A DNA stretch of 64,000 nt. It comes from Shewanella oneidensis MR-1 (GTDB lineage Bacteria > Pseudomonadota > Gammaproteobacteria > Enterobacterales > Shewanellaceae). Both the position numbers and the translations under genes were made by a program. Position 1 is the first letter of the stretch, and each line of letters opens with the position of its first letter. Positions 51,973 to 61,514 of this stretch are shown piece after piece. The notes beneath the pieces are model-generated. The model was not told where the DNA came from and searched no databases. It saw nothing but the letters and a program-made list of their open reading frames with translations. The stretch is taken from contig NC_004347.2 of assembly GCF_000146165.2 (NCBI RefSeq), forward strand, positions 3,953,029 through 4,017,028, read 5' to 3'.

Positions 51973-53868
51973 TTGCTATCTTACCCACGCTATTTAGCCG
52001 TATTCCTTCTCATCATAGGGCAATCATGTCTTGCTTTTGCTGAAGAGCAGCCACAGGTCGGTCAGCTATTCAAACTATTTGATAGCGGTGAGTCTATGCC
52101 GCGTGCAACCATCGAGCAAAATATTGCGCTCTTGGAAAAGCTCATCTCAAGTGATGATATCGAGCGTATTGAAAAACTAAACCAAATCAAGTGCTGGAAC
52201 CAAGCTTCAGATACTGAAGAGGAAATCGCTAAAGCACTCAATTATGCCGAGCAAGCACTCTCGCAGATCCCATCAACGGCTTCGACTCATTTTATTACCG
52301 ATATCAATCTTTGCCGAGCTTGGTTTTTACAACTGACAGGCGATATTAACGGCGCAATGGAGGGCTATACCAAAAGCGTTCAAAGCGCCTATGAACATGA
52401 GGATATAAAACTCATTGCCGATGCCCGCAGTCTTCGTGGTGCCTTGTATTCCTACACAGGAGACTTTTCAGAGGCATTGGATGATTTGGTGACCGCACAA
52501 GGACTTTATGAATCGTTAAATCTCACGGGTTGGGCGAATATAAACTTGACCGATATCGCCACCAGCTTTAGACGTTATGGCGACCCTGAAAGTGCAATAA
52601 AATACTACAAAAAACTCAAAGAGTTATATTTGAAAAATGGCAATAAAGAGCAAGTTGCGAATGTAATGTCAGAAATCGGAATCGCCCTGGATGAAATGGG
52701 TAAACATGAGCAAGCCATTGAACACTTTCGCTTTAGTTACCAGTATTTTAAAGACCAGAAGCTCAACATTGTTGCCGCGATCAACGCGACCAATATCGCC
52801 TATAGCCTTATTCAGTTAAACCGCTTAGATGAAGCTGAAAACTACTTAAATGAAGCGGCACCCGACATCAGCGAAAATGAACCTGCTGCATATAGTTTTA
52901 TGAAGCTGTTTATGGGGAAAATACGCAACCAACAAGGTCGTTACCAAGAAGCCCTAGATGAACTTAGCGCCGCTGAACATGCATTTCGCGTGATGCATAA
53001 TGACCGAGGCCTAATCCAACTATTACAACTCAAAAGTGATATCTATGCCGCTATGGAGGACTTACCACAGGCCTACCATATTCTTCAGGAATTTATTGCA
53101 CTCACAAAAAAAGTAGATGACAGCTCAATTGCACATCAAACAACTGAGCTAAAAGTAAAGTTCGACACGAGCTGGATCGAATCAGAAAACAAACGATTGA
53201 TCGATAATCAAAAGTTGAAGGAACAAGAATTAACCCTGCTCGAAAAAAATAAGTCGCTACAGCTCATCATTCTGTTACTCACAGGCTGTATTTTGGCCAC
53301 TGTGTCACTGTTTGCTTATAAACAAGTACACAGAAACCGTCAGCTGCAAACCATTGCATTAACCGATTATCTCACCCAATTACCCAATCGCAGGCATATT
53401 TATGCCCAAGCAGAGCAGTATTTTCAGCTAGCACTTAAACAACAAATTCCTTTTTCGATCATTATCTTCGATGCGGATCATTTTAAAAAAATCAACGACA
53501 ACTTCGGCCATGAAATTGGCGATCAAGCTCTTTTGACTATTGCCGAAGCGAGCAAAACATTAACAACGGATCGAAATCTGGTTGGCAGAATAGGGGGTGA
53601 AGAATTTTTGATTTTATTACCTAATACGGATGCCGATCGTGCATGGAAACTTGCCCATGAGTTACAAACTTTAATCACACGATTTGGGGCAATTAATTTA
53701 CCAGTAGAGCTAAAACTGACCGTCAGTGCAGGGGTGGCGACCTTGCCCATCCAATCAGAATTACAAGATCAAAACTTTGCGCGTTTACTAAAACGGGCTG
53801 ATAACGCACTATATGAAGCCAAAAATGCCGGAAGAAATTGCGTTAAAGCAGCTGAAATCACGGGATAA
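51973..53868 (+). CDS. TPR-domain diguanylate cyclase
   Basis: A 631-aa protein with TTG start (AGGAAA upstream) and a signal peptide (AVFLLIIGQSCLAFA). A periplasmic array of tetratricopeptide-like helices spans about residues 50-400, a membrane helix (LQLIILLLTGCILATVSLFAYK) follows at about 430-452, and a cytoplasmic GGDEF domain ends it. LTDYLTQLPNRRHIY and GRIGGEEFLILLP are the key motifs, so c-di-GMP synthesis is expected. The RxxD inhibitory site before GGEEF is absent (TDRN). Its promoter is now only about 70 bp from an IS. Confidence 0.9.
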   Translation: MLSYPRYLAVFLLIIGQSCLAFAEEQPQVGQLFKLFDSGESMPRATIEQNIALLEKLISSDDIERIEKLNQIKCWNQASDTEEEIAKALNYAEQALSQIPSTASTHFITDINLCRAWFLQLTGDINGAMEGYTKSVQSAYEHEDIKLIADARSLRGALYSYTGDFSEALDDLVTAQGLYESLNLTGWANINLTDIATSFRRYGDPESAIKYYKKLKELYLKNGNKEQVANVMSEIGIALDEMGKHEQAIEHFRFSYQYFKDQKLNIVAAINATNIAYSLIQLNRLDEAENYLNEAAPDISENEPAAYSFMKLFMGKIRNQQGRYQEALDELSAAEHAFRVMHNDRGLIQLLQLKSDIYAAMEDLPQAYHILQEFIALTKKVDDSSIAHQTTELKVKFDTSWIESENKRLIDNQKLKEQELTLLEKNKSLQLIILLLTGCILATVSLFAYKQVHRNRQLQTIALTDYLTQLPNRRHIYAQAEQYFQLALKQQIPFSIIIFDADHFKKINDNFGHEIGDQALLTIAEASKTLTTDRNLVGRIGGEEFLILLPNTDADRAWKLAHELQTLITRFGAINLPVELKLTVSAGVATLPIQSELQDQNFARLLKRADNALYEAKNAGRNCVKAAEITG

Positions 53869-53869
53869 C

Positions 53870-54667
53870 TTAATCAGTCTTATGCCAAAAAATCTGATTT
53901 TCAAGGGGCGGGGGTAAAGTACCAAACCATTTTTGATAAAGCCTTGCAAACTCGCCTGACTCTTTTCGCTTTTCTAACTCAGTTTGCCAGCGCTGAACCG
54001 TTTCTGCAGGCGTCCCCTTAGAGAAAGCGAGATACAGACGGATTTCAGCGAGAGTATAAACGGGTTTGATAGCCGACTCCTTCGCCCCCACTTCTTCGAG
54101 AATGTGCTTAACGGCTAAATCAGCCTGACACCAAAGTCGCACCCGAGAAAATAATAACTGTTTCGCCGATTGCTGAGGAAAACTCGCCACTAATAATGCA
54201 TTAACGCCCTGTTGTTGTAACAGTTGCGCCCCCACGGATTCACGATAAACACCAACGATTCCCGCCGCATTAACATCAGATAACTGATTGATATTAATAC
54301 TATCGTCGGCTTTGGCGTAGAGAGTGATTTTACTGGTCGCAATAGGGCCAATAAAGTCAAAATGGGTTTCCCGCTCATCGCTGATCGATGTTGCAAACAA
54401 CAGCACATTTGGCGTTGTGCTGGCGATAGAATAAGCCCGAGCCCAAGGTAATACTTCGATACTCTGCTGCTGCCCAAGGCTAACTTGCAGCATATTAACC
54501 AATTCAACCCCAAAGCCTGTGGGCACGCCATCTTGCTCAAAACTCATGGGGGGCCAAGCTTCAGTGACTAAACGTACTGGCGCAGTTACCGCGAAAACCA
54601 GCCCTGAATAACCTAAGCTCATACACAACAACAGGCGATAGCAGTGTTTGTAAGTGGCGAATAACAT
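53870..54667 (-). CDS. Periplasmic solute-binding protein, family 3
   Basis: A 265-aa protein with signal peptide (LLLCMSLGYSGLVFA). The fold pattern PVRLVTEAWPPMSFEQDGVPTGFGVELVNML is the amino-acid-binding family 3 type. No permease or ATPase gene is adjacent, so the protein may be an orphan binding protein, possibly a sensor. Ligand unknown. Its end is 1 base from the end of the convergent cyclase gene. Confidence 0.85.
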   Translation of the reverse strand: MLFATYKHCYRLLLCMSLGYSGLVFAVTAPVRLVTEAWPPMSFEQDGVPTGFGVELVNMLQVSLGQQQSIEVLPWARAYSIASTTPNVLLFATSISDERETHFDFIGPIATSKITLYAKADDSININQLSDVNAAGIVGVYRESVGAQLLQQQGVNALLVASFPQQSAKQLLFSRVRLWCQADLAVKHILEEVGAKESAIKPVYTLAEIRLYLAFSKGTPAETVQRWQTELEKRKESGEFARLYQKWFGTLPPPLENQIFWHKTD

Positions 54668-54828
54668 AGGTTTGACCGGAGGAGGAAGTTAATACTCATC
54701 ATAGACCTAATTGCGCAATGGCGAAAATGAGAATGAAGGATTAGCCCAAATCCCTTCGGTACAAAATCGTCTGTAGCAGCTTAAAACTGTTATCATAGGC
54801 CCATCTTATTTAGTACTACACAGTTTCC

Positions 54829-56010
54829 ATGTCGATGACAGTAACCACTTCCAGCAATGTTTCCGATGCTGCCATGCTTTCCCGTCTCGCCTTGCAAATA
54901 AAAAGCTGGGGTAAGGCGCTTGGTTTTGCCCAGATAGGCATTTGTGACACCGACTTAACCGCCGAAGAAGCAAAACTACAAACGTGGTTAGATAAAGGAT
55001 TCCACGGGGAAATGGCCTACATGGAAACACACGGTATGATGCGTGCCCGCCCCCATGAGTTACACTCAGGTACAGTACGAGTGATATCAGCCCGAATGGA
55101 TTATTTGCCACCAGAGGCAGGCTTTGCCACTAACTTAGCCTCGCCGAATATGGGCTATATCTCCCGCTACGCAGGCGGTAGGGATTATCACAAACTCATC
55201 CGCGCTCGCTTAAAAAAGCTTGGCGATCAAATCAATAGCGAACTTGTCGCCTTAGGTTTCGATGCCGCGGACTTTAGGCCATTTGTCGATTCTGCCCCAG
55301 TGCTAGAACGTCCATTAGCCGAAAAAGCCGGGATAGGCTGGACGGGTAAGCACTCACTTATCCTTAATCACGATGCAGGTAGTTGGTTCTTTTTAGGGGA
55401 ATTACTGATCAACCTCCCCTTGCCTGTAGATATCCCCGTTCAGGAAGGTTGCCATTCCTGTGTAGCCTGTATCACTTCCTGCCCAACGGGCGCCATTGTT
55501 GAACCTTATACTGTCGATGCAAGACGTTGTATTTCATATCTTACCATCGAATTACAGGGGGCCATTCCAGAAGAATTTCGTCCGTTAATGGGTAATCGCA
55601 TTTATGGCTGCGATGATTGTCAGTTGGTGTGCCCAGTCAATCGTGCGGCGCCGCTTACACAAGAGAGTGATTTCCATATTCGCCCCAAACTCAAACAGCC
55701 CGAGCTACTCACGCTATTTACTTGGAGTGAAACAGAATTTTTAAAGCAAACCGAAGGCAGTGCCATTCGCCGTATTGGCCATCAGCGTTGGTTACGCAAT
55801 ATTGCCGTCGCCCTAGGCAATGCGCCTAGCTCGGCCGACATAATCTCCGCCTTAGAGCAACGTAAAGCCCAAGCGGATGTTGATGAAATGGTTAAAGAAC
55901 ATATCGATTGGGCATTAGCGCAGCAACGCGCTGGCGACTTGCAAACCAATAACCGCAAAACCGAACGATTGGTTAGAGTCATTCAAAAAGGCTTACCAAG
56001 GGATGCCTAG
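54829..56010 (+). CDS. queG: Epoxyqueuosine reductase QueG
   Basis: A 393-aa iron-sulfur, cobalamin-dependent enzyme that makes queuosine in tRNA. ALGFAQIGICDTDL and GYISRYAGGRDYHKLI at the start, DSAPVLERPLAEKAGIGWTGKHS with the catalytic Asp, and two 4Fe-4S clusters: CHSCVACITSCPTGAI and CDDCQLVCPVNR. It is convergent with the modE gene. Confidence 0.95.
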   Translation: MSMTVTTSSNVSDAAMLSRLALQIKSWGKALGFAQIGICDTDLTAEEAKLQTWLDKGFHGEMAYMETHGMMRARPHELHSGTVRVISARMDYLPPEAGFATNLASPNMGYISRYAGGRDYHKLIRARLKKLGDQINSELVALGFDAADFRPFVDSAPVLERPLAEKAGIGWTGKHSLILNHDAGSWFFLGELLINLPLPVDIPVQEGCHSCVACITSCPTGAIVEPYTVDARRCISYLTIELQGAIPEEFRPLMGNRIYGCDDCQLVCPVNRAAPLTQESDFHIRPKLKQPELLTLFTWSETEFLKQTEGSAIRRIGHQRWLRNIAVALGNAPSSADIISALEQRKAQADVDEMVKEHIDWALAQQRAGDLQTNNRKTERLVRVIQKGLPRDA

Positions 56011-56029
56011 CACCATCGTGCGGCTTGCC

Positions 56030-56809
56030 TTAATTCATACTGGCGACAATCACTTGTGTGGCATCAAAACAGGCAAAACACGGCTGACCTAGTACTAGCG
56101 TTTGGATGTCTGCCAACGGCATCACTGAGTAGATCACATCCTTGCCACCGATATCTATGGCTAATTCTGCCTTATAGGCCAATTCAGTCACACTCAGTAA
56201 GTGCCCACTGACGCAATTTTGTCCCGTTCGCTCGCAAGCATCACGACTGGCAATCACAGCGGGCGCCTTAAACAGCAATAAAATCGATTGATTAAGCGCT
56301 AACTGCAAGCGTTCGTAACTCGCATGGGTCACCGAGATCTGGATCAGCTGACCACCAGCTAGCGTTACCTTAAGGCTATCATTCAAACCAAGTGGCTCAA
56401 TGCTGTGAATACGTCCCGTTAACTGGTTGCGAGCGCTGGTTTTAAGGGAGAAATGCGCCATCACATCTAGCAGACTGTGCATATCGACTGAATCATCTAG
56501 CAAGGCTGTTAATGCCATGTCCTGCACCTGCGAAGTAATGGAGTATACCTTTAGTAAACGTTCTCCAAACTCGGTAAGCTTGGCACCACCACCGCCTTTA
56601 CCGCCCTTTTCACTGGTGACGACAGCCTCCGGCATAGTCGTGTTCATCTCATTTATCGCATCCCACGCCGCCTTATAGCTGATCCCCGCCAATTTAGCGC
56701 CTTGGCTTATCGATCCCGTATTGGCCACTTGGCGTAGCAAAGCTATCCGCCGAGGATTGGCGAAAGGTTTATCCCCCAATGACAATGTCAGTAGTGCGTG
56801 TAAGTCCAT
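56030..56809 (-). CDS. modE: Molybdate-dependent transcriptional regulator ModE
   Basis: A 259-aa regulator. The N-terminal winged helix (FANPRRIALLRQVANTGSISQGAKLAGISYKAAWDAINEMN) binds DNA, and two TOBE-type molybdate domains follow (SARNQLTGRIHSIEPLGLNDSLKVTLAGG and a second). When molybdate-loaded, ModE represses modABC. It is divergent from modA, with the operator between. Confidence 0.94.
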   Translation of the reverse strand: MDLHALLTLSLGDKPFANPRRIALLRQVANTGSISQGAKLAGISYKAAWDAINEMNTTMPEAVVTSEKGGKGGGGAKLTEFGERLLKVYSITSQVQDMALTALLDDSVDMHSLLDVMAHFSLKTSARNQLTGRIHSIEPLGLNDSLKVTLAGGQLIQISVTHASYERLQLALNQSILLLFKAPAVIASRDACERTGQNCVSGHLLSVTELAYKAELAIDIGGKDVIYSVMPLADIQTLVLGQPCFACFDATQVIVASMN

Positions 56810-56960
56810 GTTCCTGCGCGCCTTAGCTTGAGTAAATGTTATTGTCCCCGATCAATCTTGAGATACCAATACGCACAGTTGGAAATATCCGCCAAGGCAT
56901 GACTGTTTTCGCAGATAAATCGAGCCGAGATCACTTATTTACGTATCAGGGCTTGAACAC

Positions 56961-56986
56961 TCGATATATAGATTGGTATATATCGA
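56961..56986 (+). promoter_or_regulatory. ModE operator
   Basis: TCGATATATA-N6-TATATATCGA: a perfect 10-bp inverted repeat with a 6-base spacer, matching the known ModE consensus. It lies 25 bp before the modA ATG and about 150 bp before modE, so it can control modABC. Confidence 0.88.
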
Positions 56987-57011
56987 TCACTTTTTATCAC
57001 GGAGGAACACC

Positions 57012-57797
57012 ATGAGCTCGCTCAAACACTTTTTGCGCTTTACCACAGCCTCGATCGTTAGTTTAGCCCTTAGCTGCAGCACCAGCTTTGCCGCAGACAA
57101 AGAGAAAGTTACCGTTTTTGCTGCCGCATCACTCACGAATGCGCTTAATGAGATTGGCCAGCAGTACGAAAAGGAACATCAAACAAAAGTGATTTTCTCC
57201 TTTGCCTCCTCTTCAACCTTAGCGAAACAAATTGCTAATGGCGCGCCCGCCGATCTGTTTATCTCCGCCAATCAAGAATGGATGGATTACCTCATCGATG
57301 CGAAAGCCGTGAATGCCGATAGCCGTATTACCCTGTTAAAAAACACCTTAGTGCTCATTGCCGAAAAAAATAGTCCCTTAAACGAAGTGACCTTAAATAG
57401 CGACTGGGATATTAAAGCCGCAGTCAATGGTAGCCGTTTAGCCGTGGGTGACCCTGACCATGTTCCTGCCGGACAATACGCCAAGCAAGCGCTTGAAAAC
57501 CTGAATCTTTGGAAAACCGCCGAGCCACTACTGGCAAGAGCAAACAATGTGCGCGCCGCCTTAGCGCTAGTGGAACAGGGCGAAGCACCGCTCGGTATCG
57601 TCTATTCGACCGATGCCAAAGTAGCGCAAAAGATTAAAATTGTGGCAACCTTCCCAGCCAGCAGCTATAGCCCAATTGAATATCCTAGCGCCTTAACTCA
57701 GCAACAATCGACTGACTGCGCGAAAGCGTTTAATCAATATCTTCAAGGCCCTAGCGCAAAAGTAGTGTTTGAAAAATATGGCTTTGGAGTGAATTAG
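57012..57797 (+). CDS. modA: Molybdate ABC transporter, periplasmic binding protein
   Basis: A 261-aa protein with signal peptide (SLALSCSTSFAA). ModA motifs: VFAAASLTNALNEIG, FSFASSSTLAKQIANGAPADLFISA and VGDPDHVPAGQYAKQAL. The ATG at 57012 with GGAGG upstream is the start; a longer frame from 56973 is not favoured. It binds molybdate or tungstate. Confidence 0.95.
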   Translation: MSSLKHFLRFTTASIVSLALSCSTSFAADKEKVTVFAAASLTNALNEIGQQYEKEHQTKVIFSFASSSTLAKQIANGAPADLFISANQEWMDYLIDAKAVNADSRITLLKNTLVLIAEKNSPLNEVTLNSDWDIKAAVNGSRLAVGDPDHVPAGQYAKQALENLNLWKTAEPLLARANNVRAALALVEQGEAPLGIVYSTDAKVAQKIKIVATFPASSYSPIEYPSALTQQQSTDCAKAFNQYLQGPSAKVVFEKYGFGVN

Positions 57798-58534
57798 TGC
57801 TGAGTGATTTATTCTTAAGTGGTTCGCTGTTTAGCGAGCCACTTCTCAGCGAGTATGAAGCCGCCGCGCTGCTACTCAGTCTCAAAGTATCTACCCTTGC
57901 TGTGATTGCTAGCTTACCCTTGGGTATTCTATGCGCTTGGTTACTGGCAAGAGTGGAGTTTCCCGGTAAAGCTATTTTCGACAGTATTCTCCATCTCCCC
58001 CTAGTGTTACCACCAGTGGTCGTGGGTTACCTGCTGCTTATCAGCATGGGGCGCCAAGGCATTATCGGACAATGGCTCTATAACTGGTTTGGATTAAGCT
58101 TTAGCTTTAGTTGGCGCGGCGCAGCGCTGGCTGCGGCCGTAGTGTCTTTTCCTTTGATGGTCAGAGCCATACGCCAGTCCTTCGAGACAGTTGATATTCG
58201 GCTTGAGCAGGCAGCCCGTACACTAGGCAGCAGCCGCTGGCGCGTGTTTCTCACGATAACCTTGCCGCTCACCTCACCAGGGATAGTGTCCGGAATGATC
58301 ATCGCCTTTGCCCGCAGCCTAGGTGAATTTGGCTCGACCATCACCTTTGTCTCCAATATCCCCGGCGAAACCCGCACCATTCCGCTGGCCATGTACTCCT
58401 TTATCGAAACACCGGGGGCAGAATATCAGGCAATGCGCCTGTGTGTTATCTCGATTGTAATCGCATTGACCTCCCTACTCGCTTCCCAATGGCTCACACA
58501 AAAAGCCTTAAAAAGAACGGCAAATGTATGTTAA
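57797..58534 (+). CDS. modB: Molybdate ABC transporter, permease
   Basis: A 245-aa membrane protein with five to six helices. The cytoplasmic coupling motif is AARTLGSSRWRVFLTITLPLTSPGIVSGMIIAFARSLGEFG. GTG start overlapping the modA stop (TAGTG). Confidence 0.94.
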   Translation: MLSDLFLSGSLFSEPLLSEYEAAALLLSLKVSTLAVIASLPLGILCAWLLARVEFPGKAIFDSILHLPLVLPPVVVGYLLLISMGRQGIIGQWLYNWFGLSFSFSWRGAALAAAVVSFPLMVRAIRQSFETVDIRLEQAARTLGSSRWRVFLTITLPLTSPGIVSGMIIAFARSLGEFGSTITFVSNIPGETRTIPLAMYSFIETPGAEYQAMRLCVISIVIALTSLLASQWLTQKALKRTANVC

Positions 58535-59613
58535 CTATCAATATTGAAAAACAGCTTGGTCAACTGCAACTCAAGGTAAACACCCAATTGCCGTTACGAG
58601 GCGTCACCGCCGTATTTGGCCGCTCTGGTGCAGGCAAAACCTCCCTAGTGAATTTACTCGGCGGATTAACCACGCCTGATAAAGGCGAAATTAGCTTAGG
58701 TGATACACTGTTGTTCAAACATAAAACCGTTAATCTGCCTCCTGAAAAACGCCGGATTGGCTATGTTTTTCAAGAGGCCAGGTTATTTCCCCACTACAGC
58801 GTAAAGGGCAATCTAACCTATGGAATGCGCCATCAATCTCCCGCTCTGTTTGATAGAATAGTGCAACTACTCGGCCTGGAAAAACACTTACGCAGTTACC
58901 CCTCCACCCTCTCAGGCGGAGAAAAACAACGGGTTGCCATTGGCCGGGCACTACTCACCTCGCCGCAAATGTTATTGATGGATGAACCATTAGCCTCCCT
59001 CGATTTGCCACGGAAACGGGAATTGCTGCCCTATCTACAAACCCTCGCGCAGGAATTGAAGCTGCCGATTATCTATGTCAGCCACAGCTTGGATGAAATC
59101 CTACAACTTGCCGACCATATGCTGGTATTGCATCAAGGTCACATCATTGCCCAAGGGCCACTGACTGACGTGTGGAATAGCGAACAAATGCGCCCTTGGG
59201 TGCCACTGCAGGAACTGAGTTCACTTATTTGCGCCAGAATCGCCGATAGGCATCCAGATTATCCGATGACCAGACTGGTGATGGATGATGGCAATCAGCT
59301 CTGGGTCAGCGGGCAGTTGCCACAAACCCACAAACAGGTAAAAGTGCGGATCCAAGCAAACCATGTCTCGGTTTGTACTGCGGAACCTAAAAGGTCGAGC
59401 ATTCGTAACGTACTCAAAGGGAAGATAAAAGAACTTTATCCCAGCGATAATGACGAGCAAGTCCAGCTCAAAATCGCCTTAGGCAATGACGAACTCTGGG
59501 CCAACATCACCCTATGGGCCTGTGACGAGTTACAACTTGTGGCAGGAAAAGAGATTTACGCTCAGATAAAAGGCGTGACAATGACGCAGATGGATATTGC
59601 CCAATCCCACTAA
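58528..59613 (+). CDS. modC: Molybdate ABC transporter, ATPase
   Basis: A 361-aa ATPase. Walker A GRSGAGKTS, signature LSGGEKQRVAIGRAL, Walker B LLMDEPLASLD, and a C-terminal TOBE (molybdate-sensing) domain. The ATG at 58528 overlaps the modB end; a longer frame starting at 58441 would overlap more and is not favoured. It ends the mod operon. Confidence 0.94.
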   Translation: MLTINIEKQLGQLQLKVNTQLPLRGVTAVFGRSGAGKTSLVNLLGGLTTPDKGEISLGDTLLFKHKTVNLPPEKRRIGYVFQEARLFPHYSVKGNLTYGMRHQSPALFDRIVQLLGLEKHLRSYPSTLSGGEKQRVAIGRALLTSPQMLLMDEPLASLDLPRKRELLPYLQTLAQELKLPIIYVSHSLDEILQLADHMLVLHQGHIIAQGPLTDVWNSEQMRPWVPLQELSSLICARIADRHPDYPMTRLVMDDGNQLWVSGQLPQTHKQVKVRIQANHVSVCTAEPKRSSIRNVLKGKIKELYPSDNDEQVQLKIALGNDELWANITLWACDELQLVAGKEIYAQIKGVTMTQMDIAQSH

Positions 59614-59733
59614 ATAATCAGCAAAGGCAAAGTTGCAGTAAATTGCGTCTCGATGCCCATACTACTCATCAAAATGATGACTATGCGTATATTGCATCAA
59701 GCTCACGCAGATTATTTTACTGAATTGGAGGTA

Positions 59734-59762
59734 CAAAAAAACCGACTCAAGGTCGGTTTTAG
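59734..59762 (-). terminator. Terminator of the tRNA-Leu transcript
   Basis: ACCGAC-TCAAG-GTCGGT hairpin with eight T following on the minus strand, 16 bases beyond the tRNA 3' end. Retained from the original tRNA gene. Confidence 0.82.
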
Positions 59763-59777
59763 TCCCTTTAATAGGGA

Positions 59778-59832
59778 TGGTACCAGAGGACGGACTCGAA
59801 CCGTCACGCTTTTAAGGGCGGCGGATTTTGAA
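59778..59832 (-). tRNA. tRNA-Leu(CAA) 3' fragment: island attachment site
   Basis: On the minus strand the fragment runs from the anticodon loop (TTCAAAA, anticodon CAA) through the long variable arm and the T-arm (GACGG-TTCGAGT-CCGTC) to the acceptor strand CTCTGGT, discriminator A and CCA. The 5' half (acceptor strand, D-arm and left anticodon stem) is missing: bases right of 59832 do not pair. This is the remnant left by site-specific integration; the complete tRNA should be at the far end of the island. Confidence 0.9.
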
Positions 59833-59928
59833 AAGATAGTGCTTAAAACCACTATTAATTTTCAGCTAGTTACGACATCATAATCGCACTTTGCAAATTC
59901 TTTGCAAAACCCACATCAGACTCTGACC

Positions 59929-61203
59929 ATGAGCAAACAACTCGAACGACACGATATCTCAGACGAATTATACGTCTATAAGCAAGACAATAGCGAGCGT
60001 TGGTACGCTCGGATTAAAGTTGCTGGCAAGTGGATTGCTAAAGCCACCAAGCAAAAGGAAAAAGAGAAAGCCATAGCCATGGCTCACCGCCTACAAATGG
60101 AACAGGGGATATTGGTGGAACGTGGCCTTTTTGTTAACTCCAAACGTTTTCGTGATGTGGCAGATAAAGCCATTAAGGCTATGCAAAAGTCTATCGACAA
60201 TGGTAAAGATATCGAGAAGTACACGACTTATATGCAGGTACTTCGCAAGTACCATATCCCCTTTTTCGACCGAACTTATATCACCTCTATCGACAGTGAC
60301 AAGCTGCGGGAATTTGATAAATGGCGAATAGAGGAATTCGGCCGTGAGCCAGCAAAGTCGACGCTACTGAACCACAATGCTGCCATGCAGTTAGTGTTCA
60401 AAGAAGCTGTAGACCAGAAGTGGATGCTAGCCGCTCAAGTGCCATCCCTATCGACTAAAGGTGCTGAGTCACAGCGACGTGCACACTTCACACCAGAAGA
60501 GTATGAAAAAGCCTATGATGCAGTGGTTGCTTTGGAAGGAAACAGCCGCAAAGAAAAGAGCAGACAAATCCGTGAATTGCTCATCGATTATATGGAATTT
60601 GCAGTCTACACCGGCATCAGAGCGGGTACTGAGATGGATAATCTAACGTGGGGCGATATAGGATTCCAGACCAATGGAATTGCCTTTCAGTTGTTTATTA
60701 CCGTCTCCAAAGGCAAAACCATCAAGCACACTGGCACTCGTGAGATTGTGTGTCGTGAAAAGATCCTGTCGAGCTTAGAATCATTACGCGAACGATTCCC
60801 AAACCGGAAACCCACAGACAAGATCTTTCGATTAGCCGATGGCAGTACAACCAATGAGCTAACGAAAACCTTTGAAAAGGCGCTAATCAGTGCAGGTTTA
60901 AAGACCTCTCCACATGGTGATAGGTCGCTTTACTCCTTACGCCACAGCTATATCACTTGGCAACTCTTAGCGGGGGTTAATATGGAAGTATTGGCGAAAC
61001 AGTGTGGTACTAGTGTTGCGATGATTGAAAAGCACTACAGCCATGTAATCCCTAAGATGTTCAGTAGGGAGTTGTCTGGTGTTGACCTCGGTGAAGTAAC
61101 AGTCAAGAAATCGATAAGAAAACGCAGTGATAAACTGCTTAACATATTGAAAAATAGATATAAAGAGTGGGAAGCACACTATAAAAAAGTGGGTTGTATT
61201 TAA
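59929..61203 (+). CDS. Tyrosine recombinase/integrase of the island
   Basis: A protein of about 424 aa with an N-terminal SAM-like core-binding region (TTYMQVLRKYHIPFFDRTYITSIDSDKLREFDKW) and the catalytic domain. Arg I lies in EFAVYTGIRAGTEMDNLTW, and the second block is SLYSLRHSYIT with the HxxR His replaced by Tyr but RH kept. The nucleophile Tyr is in MIEKHYSHV. The ATG at 59929 is preferred over an upstream TTG. It lies next to the tRNA fragment, so it should be the enzyme that made the island junction. Confidence 0.92.
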   Translation: MSKQLERHDISDELYVYKQDNSERWYARIKVAGKWIAKATKQKEKEKAIAMAHRLQMEQGILVERGLFVNSKRFRDVADKAIKAMQKSIDNGKDIEKYTTYMQVLRKYHIPFFDRTYITSIDSDKLREFDKWRIEEFGREPAKSTLLNHNAAMQLVFKEAVDQKWMLAAQVPSLSTKGAESQRRAHFTPEEYEKAYDAVVALEGNSRKEKSRQIRELLIDYMEFAVYTGIRAGTEMDNLTWGDIGFQTNGIAFQLFITVSKGKTIKHTGTREIVCREKILSSLESLRERFPNRKPTDKIFRLADGSTTNELTKTFEKALISAGLKTSPHGDRSLYSLRHSYITWQLLAGVNMEVLAKQCGTSVAMIEKHYSHVIPKMFSRELSGVDLGEVTVKKSIRKRSDKLLNILKNRYKEWEAHYKKVGCI

Positions 61204-61217
61204 ACATAAAACAACGC

Positions 61218-61445
61218 TTAAACTCTAAGAGATGCACGAGTTGGTAACAACTCGTGTGGCTCACAATCAAGCTCTTCTGCAATTTTATACAACATATCAA
61301 GCGTTAAGTTTACCTCTGCTCTTTCTATACGGCCAATGTAACTACGGTCAATTTCTGCCCTTAACGCTAATTCATCCTGAGATAAGCCTCTGAGCTTTCT
61401 CATTTTACGCATCGCATGACCTAATTCTGTCGCTAAAGTTTTCAT
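61218..61445 (-). CDS. Small XRE-type transcriptional regulator
   Basis: A 75-aa helix-turn-helix protein: LGHAMRKMRKLRGLSQDELALRAEIDRSYIGRIERAEVNLTLDMLYKIAEEL. Only the DNA-binding domain is present. The ATG at 61445 with GGAGAC upstream is preferred over a longer frame. Similar proteins control restriction-modification or island genes. Confidence 0.9.
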   Translation of the reverse strand: MKTLATELGHAMRKMRKLRGLSQDELALRAEIDRSYIGRIERAEVNLTLDMLYKIAEELDCEPHELLPTRASLRV

Positions 61446-61500
61446 AGTGTCTCCTTGATCACAAGGCAACCACTATGTGAATTTGCTTACCAACTAACCA

Positions 61501-61514
61501 CGGATTATAATCCG
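61501..61514. promoter_or_regulatory. Palindromic operator candidate
   Basis: CGGATTATAATCCG is a perfect 14-bp palindrome containing TATAAT. It lies 56 bp upstream of the XRE start, in the gap between divergent genes. A good candidate operator for the XRE protein. Confidence 0.45.

Noticed and set aside
59653-59883. 76-codon plus-strand frame after modC
   Set aside because: It reads through the tRNA-Leu fragment and terminator, so it is a chance frame.
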